From positions 744,501 through 808,500 of the forward strand of contig NZ_AP026683.1 in NCBI RefSeq assembly GCF_025997995.1: 64,000 nt of DNA, read 5' to 3'. This document shows, piece by piece, positions 44,440 through 52,909 of the stretch. The position numbers were made by a program, and so were the translations under genes. The DNA is from Sediminibacterium sp. TEGAF015. Its GTDB lineage: Bacteria > Bacteroidota > Bacteroidia > Chitinophagales > Chitinophagaceae. A model generated the notes under the pieces. The model saw nothing but the letters and a program-made list of their open reading frames with translations. It was not told the DNA's origin and searched no databases. The first letter of the stretch is position 1. Each line of letters begins with the position of its first letter.

Positions 44440-45717
44440 ATGAATCAAAAACAAACCGTAGCATTTCACACCCTGGGCTGTAAGCTGAACTTTTCTGAAA
44501 CCTCCACGCTAAGCAGGTTAATGGAGAAGGAAGGATTTGAAAAAAAGGACTTTGATGAGGTTGCGGATGTGTATGTTATCAACACCTGTTCCGTTACGGA
44601 TAATGCAGACAAGGAATGTCGCCAGATAGTGCGCAGGATTCAACGCAAAGCACCAGAAAGCTTTGTAATCATAACAGGCTGTTATGCACAGCTAAAGCCA
44701 AAGGAAATTGCGAGTATCCCCGGAGTAGACCTGGTATTAGGCGCTGCCGAAAAATTCAATATAGCAGAACATATCGGGAATCTGACCAAAACCAACGACC
44801 CTGCTAAAATTTGCAGTTGTGATATCAGTGAAGTCAGTGGATTCAATGCCTCTTTCTCACAGAATGACAGAACCCGAACATTTTTAAAAGTACAGGATGG
44901 TTGCGATTACAACTGTTCCTTTTGTACAATTCCAATGGCAAGGGGTAAGAGCAGAAGTGACAGCATTGCCAATGTTATCAAGAATGCCGAGAAATTGGCA
45001 GCAGACGGAGTAAAAGAAATTGTATTGACCGGCGTTAATCTCGGGGACTTCGGAAAAGGTCCTGACGGGGAAAAACAGCATTTAGAAAGCTTTACCGATT
45101 TGGTAAAAGCATTGGACGAGGTAAAAGGAATAGAACGGTACAGAATATCTTCCATAGAACCGAATCTAATTACCAATGAGTTGATTGAATGGGTAGCCAA
45201 GAGCGACCAGTTCATGCCTCATTTTCACATTCCCCTTCAAAGCGGATCAGACAAAATACTGGGGCTGATGAGAAGAAGATACAAGCGTGCTTTGTATGCC
45301 GAAAAAGTGGCACTGATAAAAGAACTGATGCCGCATGCAGCCATTGGAGTAGATGTGATTGTGGGATTCCCTGGAGAATCGGAGGAAGATTTTAAAGAAA
45401 CCTTTGATTTTATTCACTCGCTGGATGTCTCCTATTTACATGTATTTACCTATTCAGAAAGAGACAACACCAAGGCACTAGAAATTCAGCCCGTTGTACC
45501 TATTTCAGTAAGAAATGAACGCAATAAAACACTTCGGAATTTGTCTTATATGAAGTTGCAGTATTTTACCCAGCAACATACCGGTACCAATCGTCCTGTT
45601 TTATTTGAAGCATTTAATAAAGAAGGTATGATGGAAGGATACACTGATAACTATATCAGGGTAAGTACACCATTCAGAGCAGAATGGGCCAATCAAATTG
45701 TAGACTGGAAACTATAA
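44440..45717 (+). CDS. mtaB: tRNA t6A37 methylthiotransferase MtaB
   Basis: The 425-aa radical SAM enzyme adds a methylthio group to t6A37 of tRNAs. The UPF0004 domain begins FHTLGCKLNFSETSTLSR with three cluster cysteines, including those in VINTCSVTDNADKECRQ and ITGCYAQLKP. The radical SAM motif CDYNCSFC is at about 155-162, and the C-terminal region is TRAM-like. The order and the CKLN/CSFC spacing fit MtaB better than MiaB or RimO. It is convergent with the NusG paralog. Confidence 0.92.
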   Translation: MNQKQTVAFHTLGCKLNFSETSTLSRLMEKEGFEKKDFDEVADVYVINTCSVTDNADKECRQIVRRIQRKAPESFVIITGCYAQLKPKEIASIPGVDLVLGAAEKFNIAEHIGNLTKTNDPAKICSCDISEVSGFNASFSQNDRTRTFLKVQDGCDYNCSFCTIPMARGKSRSDSIANVIKNAEKLAADGVKEIVLTGVNLGDFGKGPDGEKQHLESFTDLVKALDEVKGIERYRISSIEPNLITNELIEWVAKSDQFMPHFHIPLQSGSDKILGLMRRRYKRALYAEKVALIKELMPHAAIGVDVIVGFPGESEEDFKETFDFIHSLDVSYLHVFTYSERDNTKALEIQPVVPISVRNERNKTLRNLSYMKLQYFTQQHTGTNRPVLFEAFNKEGMMEGYTDNYIRVSTPFRAEWANQIVDWKL

Positions 45718-45733
45718 CCACTGAACCAACTCA

Positions 45734-46243
45734 TTATTTCACTGTAAGAAAAGTGGCCGGGAACTCTACAATCATTACCTGACCAAGACCTTGAAGCTGT
45801 ACATATACTTTCTTCTTTCCCCCCCTTACCACAGTGCCTTCCTGATCCATAAAAACGCCATAATTAACTTTCACCAAATCACCACTGGAAAAGCCTTCAT
45901 CTGAAATAATTGTGATTCTGGCATCTTTTTCTGCAAGGTATAATTTGATATTTTCCACTTCCTCATCTTTAATAACAGCAGGTTTCCCCAGATAATATAC
46001 AAAGTTGAGGGCGCCATCGGTCATTAGTACTTTGGATCGTTCAGTGTCATCAATGCGAACAAAAACATAGGATTTAAAAAGAGGCTCTTCAACAATTTTT
46101 TTTCGATCAGACCATTGTCTTTCTACTTTTTGCAAAGGACACCAACTCTCTATCCCTTTTCTTATTAAAACAGAATCAATTTTCTTTTCCCATCTGGGTT
46201 TGGTGTAAATGGCGTACCATTTTTTGGTTAGTTTATTTTCCAT
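45734..46243 (-). CDS. NusG paralog of the UpxY/RfaH type
   Basis: The 169-aa protein has the NGN domain (KKWYAIYTKPRWEKKIDSVL, then EEPLFKSYVFVRIDD) and a C-terminal KOW domain (SGDLVKVNYGVFMDQEGTVV). It is a specialised NusG-family factor, not the general NusG, which in Bacteroidota sits next to ribosomal-protein genes. Such paralogs usually head capsule or exopolysaccharide operons and prevent early termination there. Here it lies downstream of the Prc protease gene, 33 bases away, and no polysaccharide genes follow. Its target operon must be elsewhere. Confidence 0.87.
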   Translation of the reverse strand: MENKLTKKWYAIYTKPRWEKKIDSVLIRKGIESWCPLQKVERQWSDRKKIVEEPLFKSYVFVRIDDTERSKVLMTDGALNFVYYLGKPAVIKDEEVENIKLYLAEKDARITIISDEGFSSGDLVKVNYGVFMDQEGTVVRGGKKKVYVQLQGLGQVMIVEFPATFLTVK

Positions 46244-46276
46244 TTTCTCTCGGGATCATACTGTCTGTTAAGCTAA

Positions 46277-48445
46277 TCAATTTCTTGCTGTTGCTGAATG
46301 GTTTTCAGACAATTCCTGAATCACTTTCACTCCTGCATCAATGTGCAGATCATGCTTTAATAATTTTAACCACTCCTGATAACGAAGCCCTTTATTTTTG
46401 TCAGGATTATTATAAAATTTATCTCTGTCCGCTTCCATTGCCTGAACATTCAACTCATTCTTCAATTTAAGCAAAGTGTTATTTTGATTTACAGTATTTG
46501 TAATTCGTTTTTGTATTTGCTTAAACTGATCAATCTGAAGGTTTATGGGGTTATCATTATTGGCAGTTAACCATTTCAAATTATCCTGCAATAATTTCAA
46601 ATTAGGATCAGAAACAATTCTGTTCTGTTCTCTTTTAATGATTTGATCCAACTGACCGCCTGTTCCCCCATTCCATAACTGATAACCGGTTTGCGGAATG
46701 GCATCCCAAGGCAGAGAATTCGGATTGTCTTTTTCCCTTATTTTCAGATACTCATACGTATCTGGCATAATGATATCCGGAACAACACCTTTTAGTTGTG
46801 TGCTTCCTCCATTTACCCTGTAGAATTTCTGGAAGGTTAAGCTTACTGCTCCAAACTCGGTTCTGCTGCTGTAAAAATCAATGGGTCTGCCAAAAGGTAT
46901 TGGTCTTTGTACTGTTCCTTTTCCATAAGTAGAACTACTACCAATTACAATGCCTCTCTTGTAATCCTGGATAGCAGCAGCAAAAATTTCACTAGCGGAA
47001 GCACTCAGTTCATTCACCATAACAGCCAATGGTCCATCATATAAAACCGATTCGTCATTGTCTCTCCAGGTTTGTTGATCTACTCTGCCATCTCTTTCCT
47101 TTACCTGAACTACAGGCCCAGATGGGATAAACAACCCAACCATTTTAACTACTTCCAGTAAGGAACCACCTCCATTGTTTCTGAGATCTATAACAATTCC
47201 TTTTACTTTCTCTGCTTTTAGTTTTTTTACTTCTTCTGCTACATCCTCCGAGCATTTAAACCCATTCTTATCTTCAAAATTAGCATAGAAATCAGGCAAG
47301 GCGATGTACCCTATTTTATCATTGCCCTGCATAACAATAGCACTGCGAGCCAACCCTTCATCTTGCTCTATTTTCTCTCTGATAAGTGAAACCGTTCTGG
47401 TAGTACCATCCTGCTTTTTAAAGGTGATCCTTACTTCTGTACCCTTATCACCTCTTATTAATTTAACCGCATCTTCTGTTCCGTAACCACTCACATCAAC
47501 AGGTTCGTTAGCACCTTGTGCAACTTTAATAATAATATCTCCTGCCACAATTGCTCCGGATTTCCAGGCAGGGCCTCCCGTAACAATACTAGCTATTTTA
47601 ATACCGTTGTCATCCTGTTGTAACTGAGCACCTATTCCATAAAACTGGTTGCTCATTCTCTCATCAAATGCTCTTTTCTCAACCGGTGGATAATAGTCCG
47701 TATGCGGATCCATTAAATTGGTAATGACATTGATAAAAGAATTGAAACGTTGTTCTTCGGTAAAGGTTGTTTTGATGCGGTTGAAAGTACGGTCCATCAT
47801 TTTTAGCACACTGTTTCTGGCATTGAGTTCTAGACTGTCATCTGGCAATACCCTGAAACTATCCTTGCCTTTATTTTTTTCCCTCTCTTCCTGTAAATCC
47901 ACAAATCGCTCCAATGTATAATATTTGAGCTTTTTTCTCCAGCGATCCTTTCGTTCTGCATCTGTTTGTGTATAGTTCAATTTTTCGCCATCCAGTTGCA
48001 CTGATTCGTTTACTGAAAAATCAAATGGGCGAGAAAGTATTTCTTTGTAAAATCGGACAGTTTCGTCTACACGTTTTGTATAAATAGCACTAACAGCAGG
48101 CTGAAATTGCATAGTTGCCCCATGGATTTCATCATCAATGGTTGTCTCCATTTTCTTGAGCCCGCTTACATCCGCTGCTGTAAAAAGGCTTTTGTCTCCA
48201 TCCAGCTGATCAAGATAGCCCTTGAACACTTTTTTTGAAAAATCATCATTGATTTTTTTAGGACTGTAATGTTGTTGTTCTAACAACATTCCTACTGTAT
48301 TTAAAAGTCTTTGCTGCTGTGCTATTTTTTCGTTGGAATCTGCTCCGTTTATGCTTCTAAAGGCAATAAAAAGTGAGCCAAATAATACCAGAGCCGTTAA
48401 CACTAACCCTTTTCTACTCTTCATAAATTGCTTGAATTTTTGCAT
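46277..48445 (-). CDS. prc: Carboxy-terminal processing peptidase Prc/Tsp (S41)
   Basis: The product (722 aa from the chosen ATG) has one N-terminal hydrophobic segment (LVLTALVLFGSLFIAF). A Tsp N-terminal helical domain contains NLMDPHTDYYPP. A PDZ domain around 240-330 contains IVTGGPAWKSGAIVAGDII. The S41 protease has nucleophile Ser in NELSASASEIFAAA (about 481) and catalytic Lys in STYGKGTVQ (about 510). A C-terminal domain of about 170 residues follows. It degrades periplasmic proteins from the C-terminus. The 20-residue longer frame to 48505 is rejected because a promoter-like AACCTTTG lies at its edge. Confidence 0.92.
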   Translation of the reverse strand: MQKFKQFMKSRKGLVLTALVLFGSLFIAFRSINGADSNEKIAQQQRLLNTVGMLLEQQHYSPKKINDDFSKKVFKGYLDQLDGDKSLFTAADVSGLKKMETTIDDEIHGATMQFQPAVSAIYTKRVDETVRFYKEILSRPFDFSVNESVQLDGEKLNYTQTDAERKDRWRKKLKYYTLERFVDLQEEREKNKGKDSFRVLPDDSLELNARNSVLKMMDRTFNRIKTTFTEEQRFNSFINVITNLMDPHTDYYPPVEKRAFDERMSNQFYGIGAQLQQDDNGIKIASIVTGGPAWKSGAIVAGDIIIKVAQGANEPVDVSGYGTEDAVKLIRGDKGTEVRITFKKQDGTTRTVSLIREKIEQDEGLARSAIVMQGNDKIGYIALPDFYANFEDKNGFKCSEDVAEEVKKLKAEKVKGIVIDLRNNGGGSLLEVVKMVGLFIPSGPVVQVKERDGRVDQQTWRDNDESVLYDGPLAVMVNELSASASEIFAAAIQDYKRGIVIGSSSTYGKGTVQRPIPFGRPIDFYSSRTEFGAVSLTFQKFYRVNGGSTQLKGVVPDIIMPDTYEYLKIREKDNPNSLPWDAIPQTGYQLWNGGTGGQLDQIIKREQNRIVSDPNLKLLQDNLKWLTANNDNPINLQIDQFKQIQKRITNTVNQNNTLLKLKNELNVQAMEADRDKFYNNPDKNKGLRYQEWLKLLKHDLHIDAGVKVIQELSENHSATARN

Positions 48446-48539
48446 GGTCTTCTCAAAAATAACCCAAAATAAGATGCTAATTGCAACTACATTTTCAATT
48501 AACAAAGGTTTGGATGAAGTTTTTTTAAAAAATATTTCC

Positions 48540-48547
48540 TACTTTTG
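48540..48547 (+). promoter_or_regulatory. -7 promoter element of tRNA-His
   Basis: TACTTTTG ends 14 bases before the tRNA. A poly-T stretch replaces a clear TTTG at the -33 position. Confidence 0.55.
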
Positions 48548-48561
48548 CCGTCCACAAAAAC

Positions 48562-48637
48562 GGAGGGCGTAGCTCAGTTGGTTAGAGCGTCAGTTTGTGG
48601 CACTGAAGGCCGGGGGTTCGAGACCCCTCGCTCTCCC
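48562..48637 (+). tRNA. tRNA-His (anticodon GUG)
   Basis: The sequence folds into a full cloverleaf: D-arm TAGCTCAGTTGGTTAGAGC, an anticodon stem TCAGT/ACTGA around loop TTGTGGC with anticodon GTG, and a T-arm with GGTTCGAGACC. The acceptor stem includes an extra G at 48562 opposite the discriminator C at 48636. This G-1:C73 pair is the identity element unique to tRNA-His and is encoded in the gene. CCA is not encoded; the bases after C73 read CAC. Confidence 0.95.
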
Positions 48638-48641
48638 ACTT

Positions 48642-48673
48642 AAAACCTATAAAGCGTATGTTTTATAGGTTTT
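48642..48673 (+). terminator. Terminator of tRNA-His
   Basis: A perfect 12-bp stem (48642-48653 with 48662-48673, 8-base loop) is followed by T and TTTAAATTT. It lies 5 bases after the tRNA and just before the DUF445 gene. Confidence 0.75.
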
Positions 48674-48686
48674 TAAATTTAAAAGC

Positions 48687-49286
48687 ATGAGTCTTATTTA
48701 CCTGATACCCTTTATTTCAGCTTTTATTGGCTGGTTTACCAATTGGGTCGCCATTAAAATGCTTTTTCATCCTAAAGAACCGGTAAAAATTCTGGGAATC
48801 ACTTTCATTGGGATTTTTCCCAAAAGACAAGCGCAGTTTGCCGAGAAACTGGGCAAATTGGTAAGTGCAGAGTTGCTCTCTTTTCGAGATATTGAAGAAA
48901 AAATTACCAACCCTAGCAATATGGAGGCCCTGCTCCCTCAGATAGACGCCCATATTGACCATTTCTTAAGAGTAAAGCTGGCTGACCATATGCCCATCAT
49001 CAGTATGTTTATTGGCGATCAGACCATTACCCAGATGAAGACGGTTTTTATGGCAGAATTACAGGAATTATTTCCAGACTTAATGAAATCTTATATGAAT
49101 CAACTGCAGTCTCAATTGGATCTAGAAAAAATTGTGATTGAAAAAGTAAAGGGATTCTCTTCTGATAAATTAGAGCAGATATTAAATGATATTATGTCCA
49201 AAGAATTTCGATTTATTGAAATTCTTGGTGGTGTTTTAGGATTCATCATTGGTATTATTCAGGTAATCATAACTATGATTGCTTAG
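48687..49286 (+). CDS. DUF445-family membrane protein
   Basis: The 199-aa protein starts with a membrane helix and the DUF445 motif FIGWFTNWVAIKMLFHPKEP. A long helical region follows and a C-terminal hydrophobic helix (GGVLGFIIGIIQVIITMIA). The family is widespread and unassigned. It sits 13 bases after the tRNA-His terminator, with no separate promoter evident, so it may depend on readthrough from the tRNA promoter. Confidence 0.88.
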   Translation: MSLIYLIPFISAFIGWFTNWVAIKMLFHPKEPVKILGITFIGIFPKRQAQFAEKLGKLVSAELLSFRDIEEKITNPSNMEALLPQIDAHIDHFLRVKLADHMPIISMFIGDQTITQMKTVFMAELQELFPDLMKSYMNQLQSQLDLEKIVIEKVKGFSSDKLEQILNDIMSKEFRFIEILGGVLGFIIGIIQVIITMIA

Positions 49287-49415
49287 TCACCGACGGATTA
49301 AATGACCTATTCGCCGATTTTGTTAAACTTTATCCACTCAGGCTTGTCATATTACCGCTTATAAAATGGGAGATTCTTTCCCCATGAGTGTAAACCAACT
49401 TTGCAATTAATAATA

Positions 49416-52097
49416 ATGATGAATATGCGTAAATTTTTAGGAATTTTTCTTTTAGCCGGGATGATCATGGGTCATGCCAAGGCACAAATGCCCCCAATGA
49501 TGGGTGGTCGAGGTGCCGGAGCAGGTGCCAGCCAGAACATGAATATTGGTCATTTTTATGGTAAAATGGTAGATAGTAAAACCAACAAGGGAATTGAAGG
49601 TGTAACCGTACAGTTGAGAGGTAATAAATTTGATACCGTTTCAAAAAAAATGAAAGAAGCAATTTTAGGTACTGTTATTACTAAGTCTAATGGTGATTTC
49701 AGCTTTGAAAACCTCCCCCTTTTCGGATCATTCAAATTAAACGCTACAGCACTCGCTTATAAAACAATTGACCAGAGCATTTCTTTTGGTATCAAAATGC
49801 CATCCGGAGGTGCCGGCGGTGGTAATATGCAGCAGATGATTGGTATGGCAGATAAAGACTTGGGGAATATCAAAATGGAAGAAGATGCCACCAATCTGGG
49901 GAATGTTACAGTAACAGCATCTACCAAGCCACAATTTGAATTGGGCATAGATCGTAAAATTTTCAATGTAGACAAGAACCTGATGGGATCTGGTCAAACT
50001 GCCACTGAATTAATGCGTAATATTCCTGCTTTAAACGTAGACATTGACGGAAATGTTACTTTAAGGAATGCTGCTCCAACTTTGTTTATTGATGGAAGAC
50101 CTACTACCATTACTTTGGACCAGATACCATCGGACATTATTGACCGTGTAGAATTGATTACCAACCCTTCAGCTAAGTTTGATGCTTCCGGCGGAAATGC
50201 AGGTATTTTAAATATCGTTTTGAAGAAAAATAAAAAAGTGGGTTACAATGGTGGCATCAGAGCTGGTATTGATTCTCGTGGTATGTTGAATGGCGGAGGA
50301 GATATCAATTTGCGTCAGAACAAATTGAACTTTACCGGTAGCGGTGTGTACAACCAGCGTAAATCAATTTCTGAAGGTATTACAGACAGAAACAATTTAT
50401 TGGCAACGCCCAGTAGCATATACAATGTGCAAGATGCCACGAACAAAGGATATTTTGCTTTCTTCAGAGGTGGAATTGATTATTTTGTTGATAACAGAAA
50501 TACGATTTCAGTAACTGCGAATTACAACAGAGGTCAATTTGATAATGACCAAACACAAAGAGTTGACTCTACCATAAAAAACATTCCAACTTCTTATTCA
50601 AATATTGGTACGCAGTCTACCAGCAATTTCAGGAACCTAGGTACTCAAATTAGCTATAAACACAATTTTGCAAAGAACGGACACAATATTTCCTCTGATT
50701 ATAACTACAATAAAAGTACCAATGATAACTTTTCAAACATTGGAAACTTTACTTACAACTTGAATGGAACACAGAAAGGAAATCCATTGTTGCAGCGTGG
50801 AATAGGATCTGGCGGAACTACAAACCATACATTCCAGATTGATTATGAAAATCCGCTTACTGATGATACTAAATTTGAAGCTGGCGGCCGCTTTGCTATC
50901 AGAGACTTTAATAATAAACTGGATCAATTCCGTTTTAATCAATTTACAGGTCAGTATGAATTGATTCCATTAATAAGTAGCCGTTATAAATACACTGATG
51001 CAGTGTATGCCGCATACAGCACTTATAGCTTTAGAGTAAACAAATGGAGTTACCAACTGGGCTTAAGAGCAGAAAGCTCTAACTATACGGGAACTTTACT
51101 AAATTCAAAAGGTGCTGATTCTGCCACTTTCTCGGTGAAGTTTCCATTAAGCTTATTCCCTAGTGCATTCATAACTTATAAAATTGATGAGAAGCAGGAT
51201 TTTCAGATTAACTATTCAAGAAGAGTTAACAGACCCAACTTCTTTCAGTTAATGCCTTTTCCGGATTACTCAGACCCTCAGAATATCAATATGGGAAATG
51301 CAGGTTTAAAACCTGAATTCACCAATTCATTTGAAATGAGCTGGAACAATGCTTACAAAAAAGGTTCTAACTTTTTGGTCACTGCTTTCTTCAAGCATTC
51401 TACCAATTTGATTACACGCTATGTATACAGAGATGCCAACGCGCTGATACCAGGAGATAGTGCATTTTTCAGCACATTTATTAATGCAAACAGTGCTAGA
51501 TCCTTTGGCTTGGAATTAACCAATAAAACTTCGGTTAACAGCTGGTGGGAAATGACAGTGAACCTGAATATTTTCAACTCCAGGATAAATGCAACTGTTC
51601 CTGGTCAACCTAACTTGGTACAGGCACAATGGAGTTGGTTTACCAAGATGAACAACACATTCAAATTAGGCAAAGGTTTTTCAATTCAATTGAGTGGAGA
51701 TTACCAGGCTAAAACTGTATTACCACAGAGCAGCGGTGGTGGTGGCCGCGGCGGTGGCGGCGGTGGTGGAATGATGTTTGGCGGTGGCCCTCAGTCAGGT
51801 GCTCAGGGGTATAACCTACCCAGATATGGAGTAGACCTTGCCATCAGAAAAGAGTTTACCTGGAAAAATGGGAAATCAGGCAATTTGACACTTAGCATGA
51901 ACGATATATTCAGAACACAATTGTTCCAGAGTTATTCTGAAAGTTCATTCTTCAACCAAACCAACCAACGTAGAAGAGATCCACAGGTTTTACGCCTGAA
52001 TTTCAGCTACCGTTTTGGAAAATTTGACGCAAGCTTATTTAAACGCAAAAATACCAAGGCCGACCAGAGTGGTGGTATGGATATGATGCAGCAATAA
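49416..52097 (+). CDS. Outer-membrane beta-barrel receptor with Gly/Met-rich segments
   Basis: The product is about 893 aa, with ATGs at 49416, 49419 and 49425 as possible starts; the TTG at 49401 overlaps a promoter-like CAACTTTG. A signal peptide (FLGIFLLAGMIMGHAKAQ) leads to a Gly/Met-rich mature end, a carboxypeptidase-regulatory domain (about 48-125), a plug-like domain with IDGRPTTITLDQIPSDIIDR, and a large barrel ending FGKFDASLFKRK plus a tail. An unusual Gly tract lies in a late barrel loop (51733-51790). The family is TonB-receptor-like (outer membrane beta-barrel family); the ligand is unknown. Confidence 0.85.
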   Translation: MMNMRKFLGIFLLAGMIMGHAKAQMPPMMGGRGAGAGASQNMNIGHFYGKMVDSKTNKGIEGVTVQLRGNKFDTVSKKMKEAILGTVITKSNGDFSFENLPLFGSFKLNATALAYKTIDQSISFGIKMPSGGAGGGNMQQMIGMADKDLGNIKMEEDATNLGNVTVTASTKPQFELGIDRKIFNVDKNLMGSGQTATELMRNIPALNVDIDGNVTLRNAAPTLFIDGRPTTITLDQIPSDIIDRVELITNPSAKFDASGGNAGILNIVLKKNKKVGYNGGIRAGIDSRGMLNGGGDINLRQNKLNFTGSGVYNQRKSISEGITDRNNLLATPSSIYNVQDATNKGYFAFFRGGIDYFVDNRNTISVTANYNRGQFDNDQTQRVDSTIKNIPTSYSNIGTQSTSNFRNLGTQISYKHNFAKNGHNISSDYNYNKSTNDNFSNIGNFTYNLNGTQKGNPLLQRGIGSGGTTNHTFQIDYENPLTDDTKFEAGGRFAIRDFNNKLDQFRFNQFTGQYELIPLISSRYKYTDAVYAAYSTYSFRVNKWSYQLGLRAESSNYTGTLLNSKGADSATFSVKFPLSLFPSAFITYKIDEKQDFQINYSRRVNRPNFFQLMPFPDYSDPQNINMGNAGLKPEFTNSFEMSWNNAYKKGSNFLVTAFFKHSTNLITRYVYRDANALIPGDSAFFSTFINANSARSFGLELTNKTSVNSWWEMTVNLNIFNSRINATVPGQPNLVQAQWSWFTKMNNTFKLGKGFSIQLSGDYQAKTVLPQSSGGGGRGGGGGGGMMFGGGPQSGAQGYNLPRYGVDLAIRKEFTWKNGKSGNLTLSMNDIFRTQLFQSYSESSFFNQTNQRRRDPQVLRLNFSYRFGKFDASLFKRKNTKADQSGGMDMMQQ

Positions 52098-52124
52098 TTT
52101 TAGTTTTAGTTTTAGTTTAAGAGA

Positions 52125-52158
52125 AAGGCCCTGGTTTCTACCGGGGCCTTGTTTTTTT
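52125..52158 (+). terminator. Terminator of the beta-barrel receptor gene
   Basis: A 10-bp stem with one G-T pair (52125-52134 with 52141-52150) is followed by GTTTTTTT. Between it and the stop codon are three copies of TTTTAG (about 52098-52116), probably incidental. Confidence 0.88.
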
Positions 52159-52220
52159 AGTTATATCTTAAGTTTATTTTCTACCATTAGCAGGATTGAA
52201 TTCAATAAGCTGAAAAGGTG

Positions 52221-52892
52221 CTAATCTGTCTTTCCCTGTAACATAGGAACAAAAGAAAACTCATCAAACAATTCTTCCTGTAATCTTCCGTCAGATAGTT
52301 TGGTTATGCGCATCATTCTTTGCGCTTCTCCTTCGTTTACAGGTATCACCATCATACCTCCGGGTTTTAACTGTTCAATTAGCATGGGGGGAACAAATGG
52401 AGCGGCTGCAGTGATTAAGATTTTATCAAATGGAGCATACGTAGGCAACCCCTTAAAACCATCCCCGAAAAAAAACTTGATGTTGGGATAATTTCTTTTG
52501 AAATGATAGTATTCCTGCTGCTCTTCATATAATTTTTTTTGCCTTTCGATGGTGTAAACCCATTGAGGTCCCAGCTCTGCCAGAATGGTTGTCTGATAAA
52601 TACTTCCAGTTCCAATTTCCAATACCTTATCCCCTTTTTTGATTTGTAGCAACTGGGTCTGATAGGCTACAGTATAAGGATGCGAAATAGTCTGATCTGC
52701 AGAAATTGGGAATGCACGATTTTCATAAGCAATTTCATCAAAAGCAGATTCCAGGAAAAAATGCCTGGGTATCTTATTCATTGCTTCCAAAACGGCTTCA
52801 TCCGTAATGCCCTTTTCACGCAAGGTTTCAATCAACTTCTTGCGCATCCCTTTGTGACGATATGTATCAGAATAGTCTCGTTTCTTTTGCAT
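52221..52892 (-). CDS. pcm: Protein-L-isoaspartate O-methyltransferase
   Basis: The 223-aa enzyme repairs isoaspartyl residues in aged proteins using SAM. It has NKIPRHFFLESAFDEIAYEN, SADQTISHPYTVAYQTQLL and the SAM motif KVLEIGTGSIYQTTILAELG. The usual form of the last motif is GTGSGYQ, so an Ile replaces the second Gly. Length and overall pattern are otherwise normal. It is read on the minus strand, 17 bases before the phosphohexomutase gene end, so the two may share a transcript. Confidence 0.9.
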   Translation of the reverse strand: MQKKRDYSDTYRHKGMRKKLIETLREKGITDEAVLEAMNKIPRHFFLESAFDEIAYENRAFPISADQTISHPYTVAYQTQLLQIKKGDKVLEIGTGSIYQTTILAELGPQWVYTIERQKKLYEEQQEYYHFKRNYPNIKFFFGDGFKGLPTYAPFDKILITAAAPFVPPMLIEQLKPGGMMVIPVNEGEAQRMMRITKLSDGRLQEELFDEFSFVPMLQGKTD

Positions 52893-52909
52893 GCTGCGAA
52901 TATACCATA

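Noticed and set aside
44245..44469. Minus-strand open frame of 74 codons between the DUF2723 gene and mtaB
   Set aside because: It overlaps both gene starts and the mtaB promoter element, and its translation shows no recognisable pattern.
48562..48673. tRNA-His as an integration site, with the inverted repeat as an att or element end
   Set aside because: The repeat is a typical terminator hairpin with a T-run, and flanking genes (prc, DUF445) are ordinary. No integrase or second copy of the tRNA end is seen.
52098..52117. TTTTAG tandem repeat
   Set aside because: Only three short units after a stop codon in AT-rich DNA; too small to call a functional repeat.
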